Assembly: GCA_028684915.1 (NCBI GenBank)
Contig: JAQUEZ010000020.1
Coordinates: forward strand, 1-55,191
DNA from: Desulfobulbus sp.
GTDB taxonomy: Bacteria > Desulfobacterota > Desulfobulbia > Desulfobulbales > Desulfobulbaceae
Direction: 5' to 3'
DNA length: 55,191 nt
In this document: piece by piece, positions 17,357 to 25,765 of the stretch
Layout: each line of letters begins with the position of its first letter
How positions within the stretch are numbered: the stretch's first letter is position 1
Program-made: the position numbers and the translations under genes
The notes under the pieces: model-generated
Told to the model about the DNA's origin: nothing
Seen by the model: only the letters and a program-made list of their open reading frames with translations
Database searches by the model: none

Positions 17357-17762
17357 GATGGACTTGTACAATGTCCATCACACATAAAAGAGATGGCTAA
17401 GTAGTGCTCGAACGAAAACTTATTTTCTCAAGTTATCTTTCTAGAATTATATTGAAAAACTAAAATTTTAAAAAATGAAGATTTTTTGATTGGAGTACCA
17501 CAAAACAGTGCTTTGCTATAGTATCACCTTAATTTTCTGAAAGATGACTTAAGCCACTTGGTCACCGCAAGAATCTTCATATTGAAACCGATGGGCATCT
17601 TGCTATTTGTTCGTTTCTTTTTCAGTTTTCGTTCAGTCACTAAGTAAAAAAAACAGATATGCAAGGAGTTGCTTTTTCACGGTGCGAAGGCATACCGCAG
17701 GTATATCGAGTGCTGAAGAAAAAGATGCGCAGCAGGAGATCGAAGTTTTTTACACGGCCATC
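17357..17762 (+). repeat. GATGG MITE, full copy interrupted by another element
   Basis: The left part is 17357-17403 and the right part 17641-17762; without the insert and one copy of the 6-bp duplication it measures 163 bp. The ends are GATGGACTTGTACAATGTCC and, reading in from the right, GATGGCCGTGTAAAAAACTT. Flanks ATGTGT/ATGCTT agree at 4 of 6 positions. Confidence 0.8.
17404..17640. mobile_element. 237-bp MITE-like element nested in a GATGG MITE
   Basis: The left end GTGCTCGAACGAAAACT and the right end read inward GTGACTGAACGAAAACT agree at 14 of 17 positions. The element is bounded by perfect 6-bp direct repeats TAAGTA at 17398-17403 and 17641-17646, and removing it plus one repeat restores the conserved block of the host element. 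It has no long open reading frame. Confidence 0.8.
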
Positions 17763-17815
17763 ATGCTTGTTATGCGAAGACAACCGGTTACTTGTATTTT
17801 TTTGTTGAGGTGGTG

Positions 17816-18310
17816 ATGAAAACGAATAACGGAATAATTGTCCTGATACTCTGTCTGCTGATAGCCGGGTGCGCCGGTGATACCGCCACAAAGCCTCAAG
17901 GGCAGTGGCTCGAGGAGGAAGGCATCCAGAAGAGCATTGAAGCCGGAACCGTTTACCACGACCACAATTACTATTATCTGGGATCGATCACCGCCCCTGA
18001 TTCCTTTATTGCCGTCGATAAGCGCTGGCGGCTACAGACTCGAGTTTGGGCGGAGGTTACGATGAGCCAACAAAGACTAGCAGGTTGGTTGCAATGGTAC
18101 CGCAGCGAGCATTATGGTGGTTGCGAGTACCGAGCAGGCCGTATTCTTGCTCCTGACGGCAGCCCGGTAGGCTATTGGTATTCGCAAAACCCGATCAACA
18201 CCATCTACATACTCGAGCCCGGAGTGATTCAAATCTACAAGCCCCACAATATTGCCGGTCAGGTCTGCGGTGAACCGCGTGATGATGGTTTCTTTCACGG
18301 ATCGGATTGA
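17816..18310 (+). CDS. hypothetical lipoprotein
   Basis: The 164-residue product begins with a lipoprotein signal (GIIVLILCLLIAGC, lipobox IAGC). The rest is Tyr/Trp-rich and probably beta-structured, with YHDHNYYYLGSITAPDSFIA, WLQWYRSEHYGGCEYRAG and SQNPINTIYILEPG. I recognise no family. The start ATG 17816 follows GAGGTGGTG; an earlier frame start at 17792 lacks a signal and ribosome site. Right-end sequence of the GATGG element ends 53 bp upstream. It is convergent with the TRAP binding-protein gene at 18373. Confidence 0.6.
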   Translation: MKTNNGIIVLILCLLIAGCAGDTATKPQGQWLEEEGIQKSIEAGTVYHDHNYYYLGSITAPDSFIAVDKRWRLQTRVWAEVTMSQQRLAGWLQWYRSEHYGGCEYRAGRILAPDGSPVGYWYSQNPINTIYILEPGVIQIYKPHNIAGQVCGEPRDDGFFHGSD

Positions 18311-18372
18311 TGACCCCCAAAAGCTATCCAGCTCCTGTGAGCGGATGGCTTGTCTTTATTTTTAGCGAGCCT

Positions 18373-19446
18373 TTATTTGAGAACTTTTTCCGACTGCTCC
18401 AGGTAATACTGTTCCGACATCTTGGTCCACTCGCGGGCCGATTTCATGAAATTCCGTTGGGATTGCAAGACCTCTTTAAAGAGGGGATCCTTGGCCGCGT
18501 ACTCGTCGAGCACCTCGTCGGTAGCCTTTTTCATGGCCAACAAAACCGGCTCTGGAAAAGTGAGCACCTTGATATTGGGGTATTCGGTTTTCATTTCGGC
18601 CCAAGCTTTGGCACTCATGGCAAAGTTGTCGTAGTACATGTCAGCGGCTGCAGCCTGAATCGCAGTGTTAAGAATGGTCTGATACTCCTTGGGTAGACTG
18701 TCAAAGGCCTTCTTGCTGATCAAAAACTGCATGTCCGAGGCCGGTTCATGCCAGCCGGCATAGTAGAAAGGGGCGATTTTGTGAAAACCCATCTTGATAT
18801 CCATACCCGGGCCGACCCACTCCAGGGCATCTATGGTACCACGATCCAGGGCGGTGTACAGTTCACCGGGCGCGATGTTGGTGACATTGACCCCGAGTTT
18901 GGCAAAGACTTCGCCTGCAACGCTGGGAATGCGCATTTTTAGGCCCTTAAGGTCATCAAGTGACTTGATCTCCTTGCGGAACCAGCCACCCATCTGCACG
19001 CCGGTGTTGCCGCCGGGATACGAGTAGACGCCGAACTTGGCGTAACATTTCTGCATCAATTCCAGACCACCGCCGTAATAGAGCCAGGTCTCCTGTTCGC
19101 TCATGGTCATGCCGAAGGGAACGGTGGTAAAGAGCGTGGTGGTGGCATCCTTGCCCTTCCAGTAGTAGGAGGCGGTGTGGCCCATCTCATATTGGCCGCC
19201 CTTGACCATGTCGAGTATTTCCAGCGGAGCTTTGTGTTTTTCCGCACCTTCCACCTTGATTACAAAATTGCCGCCGGTCATCTCGCTGACCAGTTGTGCT
19301 ACCTTTTGCGGCGGGGTGATCAGCGGGGTCAGGGTACTATTCCAGGTGGTGGCCAGATTCCAGCGTACTTTTTTCATCTCTGCGGCAAACAGAGCTGAGG
19401 CGGCCAATAGGCAGAGCGCCAGGGCCAGGGCTCCAATGCGTTTCAT
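18373..19446 (-). CDS. TRAP solute-binding protein, TakP-like, paralogue 1
   Basis: The 357-residue product has a signal peptide (LALALCLLAASALFA) and the sequence features of the TakP / lactate-binding branch of DctP proteins: ATTWNSTLTP, GGNTGVQMGGWFRKEI, MRIPSVAGEVFAKLG, PGELYTALDRGTIDALEWVGP, GFHKIAPFYYAGWHEP. In this branch the ligands are 2-oxo acids or lactate, often with a divalent or monovalent cation; assignment to this branch is by pattern, not search. By eye about four residues in five match the protein encoded at 21609. It lies 121 bp downstream of dctM, so it may share the permease. Start chosen at ATG 19446 because the longer frame to 19515 precedes the signal peptide. Confidence 0.85.
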   Translation of the reverse strand: MKRIGALALALCLLAASALFAAEMKKVRWNLATTWNSTLTPLITPPQKVAQLVSEMTGGNFVIKVEGAEKHKAPLEILDMVKGGQYEMGHTASYYWKGKDATTTLFTTVPFGMTMSEQETWLYYGGGLELMQKCYAKFGVYSYPGGNTGVQMGGWFRKEIKSLDDLKGLKMRIPSVAGEVFAKLGVNVTNIAPGELYTALDRGTIDALEWVGPGMDIKMGFHKIAPFYYAGWHEPASDMQFLISKKAFDSLPKEYQTILNTAIQAAAADMYYDNFAMSAKAWAEMKTEYPNIKVLTFPEPVLLAMKKATDEVLDEYAAKDPLFKEVLQSQRNFMKSAREWTKMSEQYYLEQSEKVLK

Positions 19447-19567
19447 GGGTTTCTCCAAAACAAAATGACAGTTATGATGAATAACAAATGGGGTCAAATA
19501 AGGAGTTTCAAGCATTAACTGTACTGGAAATCAAGTGATATGCCCATAGGTTATACGCCTTTTTTCC

Positions 19568-20896
19568 TTACAAACCAAATAAGTGCGGAAAGAGAGCAAG
19601 TGTGAAGAGCACCATCATCTGCAGCACAATAAAGGGAATCACGCCTCGGTAAATGTCTACGGTCCGTACTTCCGGTGGACAGCAGCCCTTGAGATAAAAG
19701 AGTGAGAAACCAAAGGGTGGGGTGAGAAAGGAAGTCTGCAGGTTCATGGCAATGAGGATGGCGAACCAGAGGGGATCGAGACCGATGGTATCGGCAACTG
19801 GTTTGATGATCGGCACAACGATGTAGGTGATCTCGAAAAAGTCGATGAAAAAGCCAAGAACAAAGATCACTAGCATTACTAGGAAGACAAAGGCCCATTT
19901 TTGTCCCGGGAGACTGAGCATGATTTCTTCGACTATGGAGTCGGCCCCGCTGTAAAGAAAGACCATGGAAAAGGCGGTGGCGCCAATGAGAATGGCAAAG
20001 ACCATAGCCGCGACCTTGACCGTCTCCAGGGCGGAGTCTTCAATCACCTTCCAACTCAGTTTTTGATACAGTGCTGCCAGGACCACTGCGCCGACACTGC
20101 CCACTGCCGCCGATTCGGTGGGGGTGGCAATGCCGATGAAGATTGAACCGAGCACAAGAAAGATCAGGGTCAATGGCGGCAGAATGGCGATTACCGCTTT
20201 TTTGATGGTCGATAGCCGTGAACCTTCTTGAATGGGCATAGCCGGGGCAGCGTCTTTTTTGAAAAATGCCCAGACGAGAATAAAAACCACGTAGATTGCA
20301 ACCAAGCCAAGTCCAGGCCCGAGCGCCCCGGCAAAGAGATCGCCCACCGGAAGTTGGAATACATCGCCCAAGACTACCAGTACCACCGATGGCGGGATGA
20401 TCTGCCCCAGGGTGCCTGCGGCACAGATGGTCCCGGTGGCCAGTGGTTTGGAGTAGCCGTAGCGAAGCATAACCGGCAGCGAAATAACCCCCATGGCCAC
20501 CACCGAGGCTCCAACTACACCGGTGGAAGCGGCTAACAGAGCTCCCACCAGCACTGTGCTTACCGCGATGCCGCCCCGTACCCGGCCAAAGAGGGTGCCC
20601 ATGGCCTCAAGCAAGCGCTCAGCCAGTTGCGAGCGCTGGAGAATAATCCCCATGAAAATGAACAGGGGGATAGCCATGAGGATGGTGTTGTTCATGATCG
20701 AATAGACCCGGAAGGGCATCATCGAAAACATGCGCAGGAACTCGTCGGCCACGGAGACGAAACTCAGGTCCGGGGCAACCTCCACCATGGCAGCAATGAT
20801 GCCGAAGAAAATCGAGACCGAACCAAAGGTGAACGCAACCGGATAGCCGATGCCGAGCATCAACAAGGCCGCAAAAAACATGATAATTCCGGTCAT
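19568..20896 (-). CDS. TRAP transporter large permease (DctM family), second locus
   Basis: The 442-residue product is a DctM permease with the usual landmarks: GVVGASVVAMGVISLPVML, AAGTLGQIIPPSVVLVVLG, GIATPTESAAVGSVGAV and FLTPPFGFSLFYLKG. It is slightly longer than the permease at 13489 and clearly a different subfamily (a TakQM-like pairing with the binding proteins on either side). The ATG overlaps the dctQ stop by 4 bp (ATGA). One dctQM pair serves two neighbouring binding-protein genes in this locus. Confidence 0.9.
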   Translation of the reverse strand: MTGIIMFFAALLMLGIGYPVAFTFGSVSIFFGIIAAMVEVAPDLSFVSVADEFLRMFSMMPFRVYSIMNNTILMAIPLFIFMGIILQRSQLAERLLEAMGTLFGRVRGGIAVSTVLVGALLAASTGVVGASVVAMGVISLPVMLRYGYSKPLATGTICAAGTLGQIIPPSVVLVVLGDVFQLPVGDLFAGALGPGLGLVAIYVVFILVWAFFKKDAAPAMPIQEGSRLSTIKKAVIAILPPLTLIFLVLGSIFIGIATPTESAAVGSVGAVVLAALYQKLSWKVIEDSALETVKVAAMVFAILIGATAFSMVFLYSGADSIVEEIMLSLPGQKWAFVFLVMLVIFVLGFFIDFFEITYIVVPIIKPVADTIGLDPLWFAILIAMNLQTSFLTPPFGFSLFYLKGCCPPEVRTVDIYRGVIPFIVLQMMVLFTLALFPHLFGL

Positions 20897-21435
20897 GGCA
20901 GCTTCTCCTCAATAACCTGCGGTTCGGGAGAGGAACCTGCCCGCTTGAATAAAATGATATTTTTGATGGTGTAACCGATGGAGGTGAAAATGAGCACTCC
21001 GAAGGAAACCGGGATCATGGCCTTAATCGCAAACCGGTAGGGAAGGCCACCGGGGTTTTCCGATATCTCCTTGATTTGGTAAGAATCCTTGACGAAATCA
21101 AAAGAACCGAACAGCACCAGGCAGGCCAGTGGTACAAGAAAAAAGACAGTGCCGATAATATTGATAACAGCCTTGGTCTTTGGGGAATAGCGATCGTAGA
21201 GGAAATCGACCCGAACATGACCCTCGTCGAGCAGCGCCACCGAAACACCGTAGAGGATGACGATAGAGAAAAGATGCCATTCCATTTCCTGCATCCCCAC
21301 CGAACTGTTGTGGAAGAAATAGCGCATGACTACATCGTAAAAGACGTTGATGGCCATGAGTAAAAAGACAACCGCCAGGGTTTTGCCCAGGATGCGGTTG
21401 AACCCTTGATAAAATCGTTCAATCTGCTCTAACAT
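20893..21435 (-). CDS. TRAP transporter small permease (DctQ family), second locus
   Basis: The 180-residue product has four TM helices, with VVMRYFFHNSSVGMQEMEWHL (the Q/E-rich element after TM1) and GVSVALLDEGHVRVDFLYDR. The length is slightly above the usual DctQ. The start ATG 21435 is preceded by GGGGGGAAC; the longer frame to 21537 runs into the intergenic region. A terminator-like hairpin (21543-21583) separates it from the upstream binding-protein gene. Confidence 0.88.
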   Translation of the reverse strand: MLEQIERFYQGFNRILGKTLAVVFLLMAINVFYDVVMRYFFHNSSVGMQEMEWHLFSIVILYGVSVALLDEGHVRVDFLYDRYSPKTKAVINIIGTVFFLVPLACLVLFGSFDFVKDSYQIKEISENPGGLPYRFAIKAMIPVSFGVLIFTSIGYTIKNIILFKRAGSSPEPQVIEEKLP

Positions 21436-21542
21436 TGCTGCCTGTTCCCCCCTTTCGTGATTGCGGCAGGACCTCGCATTTTCACCCCGTCGATGTCCGG
21501 CTTCTAGCATCCTTGACCGGAGGCGACAAGCCCGCAATCGAT

Positions 21543-21583
21543 AAAAAAAAACCGTCCATCCCGCAAGCAGCGAAGACGGACGG
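21543..21583 (-). terminator. intrinsic terminator between dctP and dctQ of the second TRAP locus
   Basis: On the minus strand, CCGTCCGTC pairs with GATGGACGG (eight Watson-Crick pairs and one G.U) and nine T residues follow. It sits between the binding-protein gene and dctQM, so it would reduce permease transcription relative to the binding protein. Confidence 0.75.
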
Positions 21584-21608
21584 TCGCACTCCTTTGTAGA
21601 TCTTCCTC

Positions 21609-22685
21609 TTATTTCACAACCTTTTCAGACTGCTCCAGGTAGTACTGCTCGCTCATTTTGCTCCACTCACGGGCTTTTTTCATAAAGGCCCGCTGGGAAT
21701 CAAGCACCTGTTTGAAAAAAGGATCCTTGGCGGCATATCCGTCAAGCACTTCGTCGGTGGCCTGTTTCATGGCCACCAGAACCGGTTCCGGAAAGGTCAT
21801 GACCTTGATATTGGGATATTCGGTTTTCATCGAGGCCCAGGCCTCGGCACTCATGGCAAAGTTTTCGTAGTGCATGTCGGCGGCAGCCGCTTGAATCGCG
21901 GTTTTCAGTGCCGCTTTATAGGAAGGTGGCAGTTTGTCAAATTCCTTCTTGTTGATCAGGAATTGCAAGTCGGTGGCTGGTTCATGCCACCCGGCATAAT
22001 AGTAGGGGGCAATCTTGTGGAAGCCCATTTTGATATCCATACCCGGGCCAACCCATTCCAGGGCATCAATGGTTCCGCGGTCAAGCGAGGTATACAGTTC
22101 GCCGGGGGCGATATTGGTGACGTTGACCCCGAGTTTGGCAAAAACTTCGCCGGCAACACTGGGGATACGCATTTTCAGCCCCTTGAGGTCATCCAGTGAT
22201 TTGATTTCCTTGCGGAACCAGCCTCCCATCTGTACGCCGGTATTGCCGCCGGGGAAAGCATAGACGCCGAACTTGTCGTAGCATTTCTGCATCAGATCAA
22301 GGCCGCCGCCATAATACAGCCAGGCATTCTGCTCGTCGTTGTTCATGCCAAAGGGAACGGTGGTGAAGATGGCGGTGACCGCATCCTTGCCCTTCCAGTA
22401 GTAGGAGGCGGTATGGCCCATCTCGTACTGCCCGCCCTTGACCATGTCGAGGATTTCCAGCGGCGCCTTATGCTTTTCCGCGCCTTCGACCTTGATGACA
22501 AAGTTGCCATCAGTCATTTCGCTGACCATTTTCGAAACCTTCAACGGCGCATCGACAAAGGGCGTCAGCGTGCTGTTCCAGGTCATGGCCAGGTTCCAGC
22601 GGACCTTTTTTTCTGCAGCCAAGGTGGCAGTGGCAACCAGCACACAGGCGGCAAGGGCAAGGGTCACGGTTCCGATACGTTTCAT
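21609..22685 (-). CDS. TRAP solute-binding protein, TakP-like, paralogue 2
   Basis: The 358-residue product has a signal peptide (LALAACVLVATATLA) and the same TakP/lactate-type pattern as the gene at 18373: AMTWNSTLTP, GNTGVQMGGWFRKEI, MRIPSVAGEVFAKLG, GTIDALEWVGPGMDIKMGFHK, GWHEP. The two are close paralogues; differences concentrate in the region after the signal peptide (LITPPQK versus FVDAPLK), in TMSEQET/NNDEQNA and in the segment about 240-260. It is the first gene of the minus-strand unit; a terminator follows, then dctQ, dctM and paralogue 1. A 14-bp palindrome lies 42 bp upstream of the start, a possible operator. Confidence 0.88.
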   Translation of the reverse strand: MKRIGTVTLALAACVLVATATLAAEKKVRWNLAMTWNSTLTPFVDAPLKVSKMVSEMTDGNFVIKVEGAEKHKAPLEILDMVKGGQYEMGHTASYYWKGKDAVTAIFTTVPFGMNNDEQNAWLYYGGGLDLMQKCYDKFGVYAFPGGNTGVQMGGWFRKEIKSLDDLKGLKMRIPSVAGEVFAKLGVNVTNIAPGELYTSLDRGTIDALEWVGPGMDIKMGFHKIAPYYYAGWHEPATDLQFLINKKEFDKLPPSYKAALKTAIQAAAADMHYENFAMSAEAWASMKTEYPNIKVMTFPEPVLVAMKQATDEVLDGYAAKDPFFKQVLDSQRAFMKKAREWSKMSEQYYLEQSEKVVK

Positions 22686-22726
22686 TCATCTCCTCCTTGA
22701 AGTGGTGAAAGAATATGGGACGATCT

Positions 22727-22740
22727 ACCCCGTACGGGGT
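22727..22740. promoter_or_regulatory. 14-bp perfect palindrome upstream of the TRAP binding-protein gene
   Basis: ACCCCGTACGGGGT reads identically on both strands and lies 42 bp upstream of the 22685 start codon, inside the probable leader or promoter. Such a palindrome could be an operator for a dimeric regulator; none is encoded nearby, so this is a guess. Confidence 0.4.
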
Positions 22741-22916
22741 CTTTGCCAAGTGGAATGCCGCCGGAGGCAAACGGGCAGCGTATCTTTTTAATAAACGGTA
22801 GGAATAAAGAATACAAGAAGTGTGGATCGTTTTTTGCGGCGACCAGGTTGGAGGTGGAGACCCATGGGAGGTGAAACCACTGGATATCAGCAGGTATTTT
22901 CTCTATTGCTTTGATT

Positions 22917-23080
22917 GATGGCGTCGCAAAAACTTCGAGCTCCTGCGTCGTAGCGTTTTTCCCGACGCTCGATATACCTTATGTCTGCCTTCGAGCCGGG
23001 AAAAACACTGCTCCCTGTATATCTGTGTTTTTACCTAACCATGATATCTTAGAGTGTGATGGGCTTTTTACGAAGCTATC
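22917..23080 (-). repeat. GATGG MITE, full-length copy
   Basis: 164 bp in minus orientation: the right end GATGGCGTCGCAAAAACT is at 22917 and the left end, read on the minus strand from 23080, begins GATAGCTTCGTAAAAAGC. It is flanked by perfect 6-bp direct repeats TTGATT (22911-22916 and 23081-23086). Its left end supplies the TAG stop of the MFS gene at 23076. Confidence 0.9.
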
Positions 23081-24302
23081 TTGATTGGCGTAAACCAGGC
23101 CTGAGAAAAAACCAGAGAAGGCTCACCATTTGGCAAAAAAGCATGAAGCCGAAGCCGGATTGGAGACCAATGGAAGCAAAACGCCCCGGTTCCGTCTCTG
23201 GCCACCAGCCGACAATAACCCCGATGATCCATTGTCCGGCAAAGGCTACCATAAAGACCAGCAGATTGACCGCCGTGCTAACCCGACCGCTTAGATGGGC
23301 GGGGAAACTTTGGCTCAAGGCCGCATAGGCAAGGATGCCCGAGGTACCGAAAAATCCAAACAGCAACCAGAGTGGTCTGTGCCAATTGAGCGGTCCGAGC
23401 ACCAGCGCCGATTGAACCACTATAAACAGGGTCATGCCGCCAACAGCTGAGCGACGCACAGAGATACCCCGGCGGTGCAGCCGTTCGCTCAGGCTCCCCA
23501 GGCTGATAAAGCCGATCACCATGGAAACGGCAATCCAGAATAGGGTAGAGACCACGCTCTGGGGTTCAAGGTGGGTCACATCTTTCAGCCAAGGACTGGC
23601 CCAAAGTCCCTGGATCGCAAAAAAACTCGCTTGGGAAAAGGCGGTGAGCGGGGCGATCCGCCAGAAAACAGGACTGGTGAAGATTTCGAGGATACCCCTG
23701 AGTTGATCGCTGAAGGGGCTCCTCCCTTGTTCCATTTCTTTTGGTGGGACCACAAAATAAACCAAGACCGCCGCCAAAAGGGTCACCATGCCAAGACCGG
23801 TGAACACGCCTCTCCAGTCGGTCCAGTGAAGCATCCACTTAACCGGAGAGGTCGCGGCCAGGGCTCCAAGCCCACCGGCGGCCATTTGAAAACCGTTGAT
23901 CAGTGCCCATTTATCGCGGGAAAACCATTGGGTAAAGGCTTTGAACGCGGCCATAAGGCAGGCGGAGACGCCAAAACCGATCAGGGCCCTGCCAAGGATG
24001 AGCAGGCCCACGGATTCGGCTCGGGCAAAGCAGAGCGCGCCGCTTGCCGCGACAAGTAGGAGCAGTGCCTCGATTTTGCGGGGCCCGTACCGATCAAGCA
24101 GGATGCCCAAAGGCAACTGCGCCGAGGCAAAGGCAATGAAATAGGTGGCCGTGAGCAGGCCCAGGGTGGATGGCCCTAAACTCAAGTCGCGCAACAGATC
24201 CGGCGCCAGGACTGCATTGACCACCCGGTAGAGATAGGAGAGAAAGTAACCACCGGCAAAGGGGAGGAATATACGCAGGAACAGGGCAGGGGAGAGGTGC
24301 AT
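23076..24302 (-). CDS. MFS transporter
   Basis: The roughly 408-residue product is a 12-TM major facilitator: FLPFAGGYFLSYLYRVVNAVL in TM1, GLLTATYFIAFASAQLPLGILLDRYGPRK with the cytoplasmic D-R-x-G-x-R-K loop of TM2-3, and GRALIGFGVSACLMAAFKA. The sequence resembles the anion/nitrate or CynX-like branch; the substrate is not determined. The last codons before TAG (Arg-Gln-Ser-Arg) straddle the 6-bp duplication and the left end of the GATGG element, so the element changed the original C-terminus. Start is ATG 24302 or TTG 24320; neither has a good ribosome binding site. It diverges from the EamA gene at 24580. Confidence 0.8.
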   Translation of the reverse strand: MHLSPALFLRIFLPFAGGYFLSYLYRVVNAVLAPDLLRDLSLGPSTLGLLTATYFIAFASAQLPLGILLDRYGPRKIEALLLLVAASGALCFARAESVGLLILGRALIGFGVSACLMAAFKAFTQWFSRDKWALINGFQMAAGGLGALAATSPVKWMLHWTDWRGVFTGLGMVTLLAAVLVYFVVPPKEMEQGRSPFSDQLRGILEIFTSPVFWRIAPLTAFSQASFFAIQGLWASPWLKDVTHLEPQSVVSTLFWIAVSMVIGFISLGSLSERLHRRGISVRRSAVGGMTLFIVVQSALVLGPLNWHRPLWLLFGFFGTSGILAYAALSQSFPAHLSGRVSTAVNLLVFMVAFAGQWIIGVIVGWWPETEPGRFASIGLQSGFGFMLFCQMVSLLWFFLRPGLRQSR

Positions 24303-24579
24303 GCGCGGGTCCGTTGTCAAGGGGGGAAGTGGCTGTTATGGAGACACTTTTGCTCATACCCGCAGTGCTTCGCCTGGTCAAGGAATTTTGCTGCGTAGAA
24401 CCTGTCGATACCATCTCCACCTGGTGGCGGAAAAAGAATAACGGCAATAATGGTGGAGTTTGGCGGCCAGGGGCGCTACAATATCAGACGGTGCAAAACA
24501 GCCGGAGATGCAGCAGAGGAGTTTTTTGCCGCAACAAGGCCATAACCCTATACTTCCAGCTCAAAACACCTATTCTCCC

Positions 24580-25467
24580 ATGCCCTATCTGCTTCTTGTT
24601 TTAACCACTTTGTTCTGGTCGGGTAATTTTGTGCTCAGCCGGGGCATGCATGCTGCGATGCCGCCGCTGGCCCTTTCCTTCTGGCGTTGGACTCTTGCCC
24701 TGGTGATCCTTCTGCTGGTGGCCCATAAGCCCTTGTGGCAGCAAAAAAGTCTGCTGCGCAACCACGCACGTTTCATCCTTCTTCAGGGGATTCTCGGCGT
24801 CACTGGCTTTAATACCCTGCTCTATCTGGCCATGCAGTATACCACAGTGATTAATGCGGTTTTGGTCAACTCCTGCATCCCGGTGCTGATAGCCCTATTT
24901 TCCTGGCTGCTTTACCGGGAGAAGCTCTTGCCCCGTCAGTGTGCTGGGGTACTGGTTTCCCTGCTCGGTGTGGTGTTGATCATGGTTAAGGGACAAATGT
25001 CGATGCTCTTGCAGGTCTCCTTTAACCGAGGCGATCTGCTAGTGTTGGCTGCAGCTGTGGTCTGGGCGCTTTATTCGTCAAACTTGAAAAAATACCCTCG
25101 CGAATTGCACCCACTTGCCTATCTTGCTGCAATCAGTCTGGTTGGCCTGGCTGGCATCCTGCCCTTGTATCTAGTAGAGCTGGCCATGGGGAAAAACTTT
25201 ACCCTCAATGCTGCCACCGCTGTTACCATTGGCTATGTGGCTGTGTTCGCCTCGGTGCTGGCTTTTATTTTCTGGAATAGGGCCGTGCGCATTATCGGGG
25301 CCAACAAGGCCGGCCCCTTTGTCCACCTGATGCCGGTGTTCAGTTCCATTCTTGCCGTTTTCTTTCTTGGTGAAACTCCGGCCTGGTATCAGGGCCAGGG
25401 CCTGCTGCTCATCTTTGTCGGTATCCTTTTAACCACGGTCGGTATCGGACAAAAACGCCTCGATTAA
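24580..25467 (+). CDS. EamA/DMT-family transporter
   Basis: The 295-residue product has ten TM helices in two EamA halves: TTLFWSGNFVLSRGMHAAMPPL..FWRW in the first repeat and FAFIFWNRAVRIIGANKAGPFVHLMPVFSSIL..LGE at the second repeat end. DMT transporters of this type export or exchange amino acids and other metabolites. I start at ATG 24580, which places TM1 at the N-terminus as in the family; an alternative ATG at 24508 after GGAG adds 24 polar residues. The frame upstream to 24460 has no support. It is divergent from the MFS gene and stands alone. Confidence 0.8.
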   Translation: MPYLLLVLTTLFWSGNFVLSRGMHAAMPPLALSFWRWTLALVILLLVAHKPLWQQKSLLRNHARFILLQGILGVTGFNTLLYLAMQYTTVINAVLVNSCIPVLIALFSWLLYREKLLPRQCAGVLVSLLGVVLIMVKGQMSMLLQVSFNRGDLLVLAAAVVWALYSSNLKKYPRELHPLAYLAAISLVGLAGILPLYLVELAMGKNFTLNAATAVTIGYVAVFASVLAFIFWNRAVRIIGANKAGPFVHLMPVFSSILAVFFLGETPAWYQGQGLLLIFVGILLTTVGIGQKRLD

Positions 25468-25513
25468 TGCACACTTTCTCCTCTGGGAGGTCTAGATAAT
25501 TTTTCGGCCTTGG

Positions 25514-25541
25514 TTGACAAGTGGTCCACCTGTTTTATGAT
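25514..25541 (+). promoter_or_regulatory. sigma-70-type promoter upstream of the gld-like ABC operon
   Basis: TTGACA (25514-25519) and TATGAT (25536-25541) are separated by 16 bp, near consensus. Transcription would begin at about 25548 and give a leader of about 215 bases before the ATG at 25766. Confidence 0.6.
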
Positions 25542-25765
25542 ATGGCCGGATTGGCGCACAGGGATGTGTTTTGTAGGCTCAATCAATCACGGCCATAGGG
25601 TTATGTTCTTCCATACATGTGTTTCCTTGATTACCCTCACCCCTTTCTCGCTCCATTTACCTCCTGATTTTTTCCACGACCGGCCCCCGCCAGCTTTGTG
25701 AGAGAGCAGAAGTGCGTCGCCGCGATGCCTTGGGGCGCAACACAACTAATGAAATGGAGAATCCA

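Noticed and set aside
25546..25765. Riboswitch in the long leader of the ABC operon
   Set aside because: The leader of about 215 bases shows no conserved riboswitch motif I recognise, nor an expression-platform terminator.
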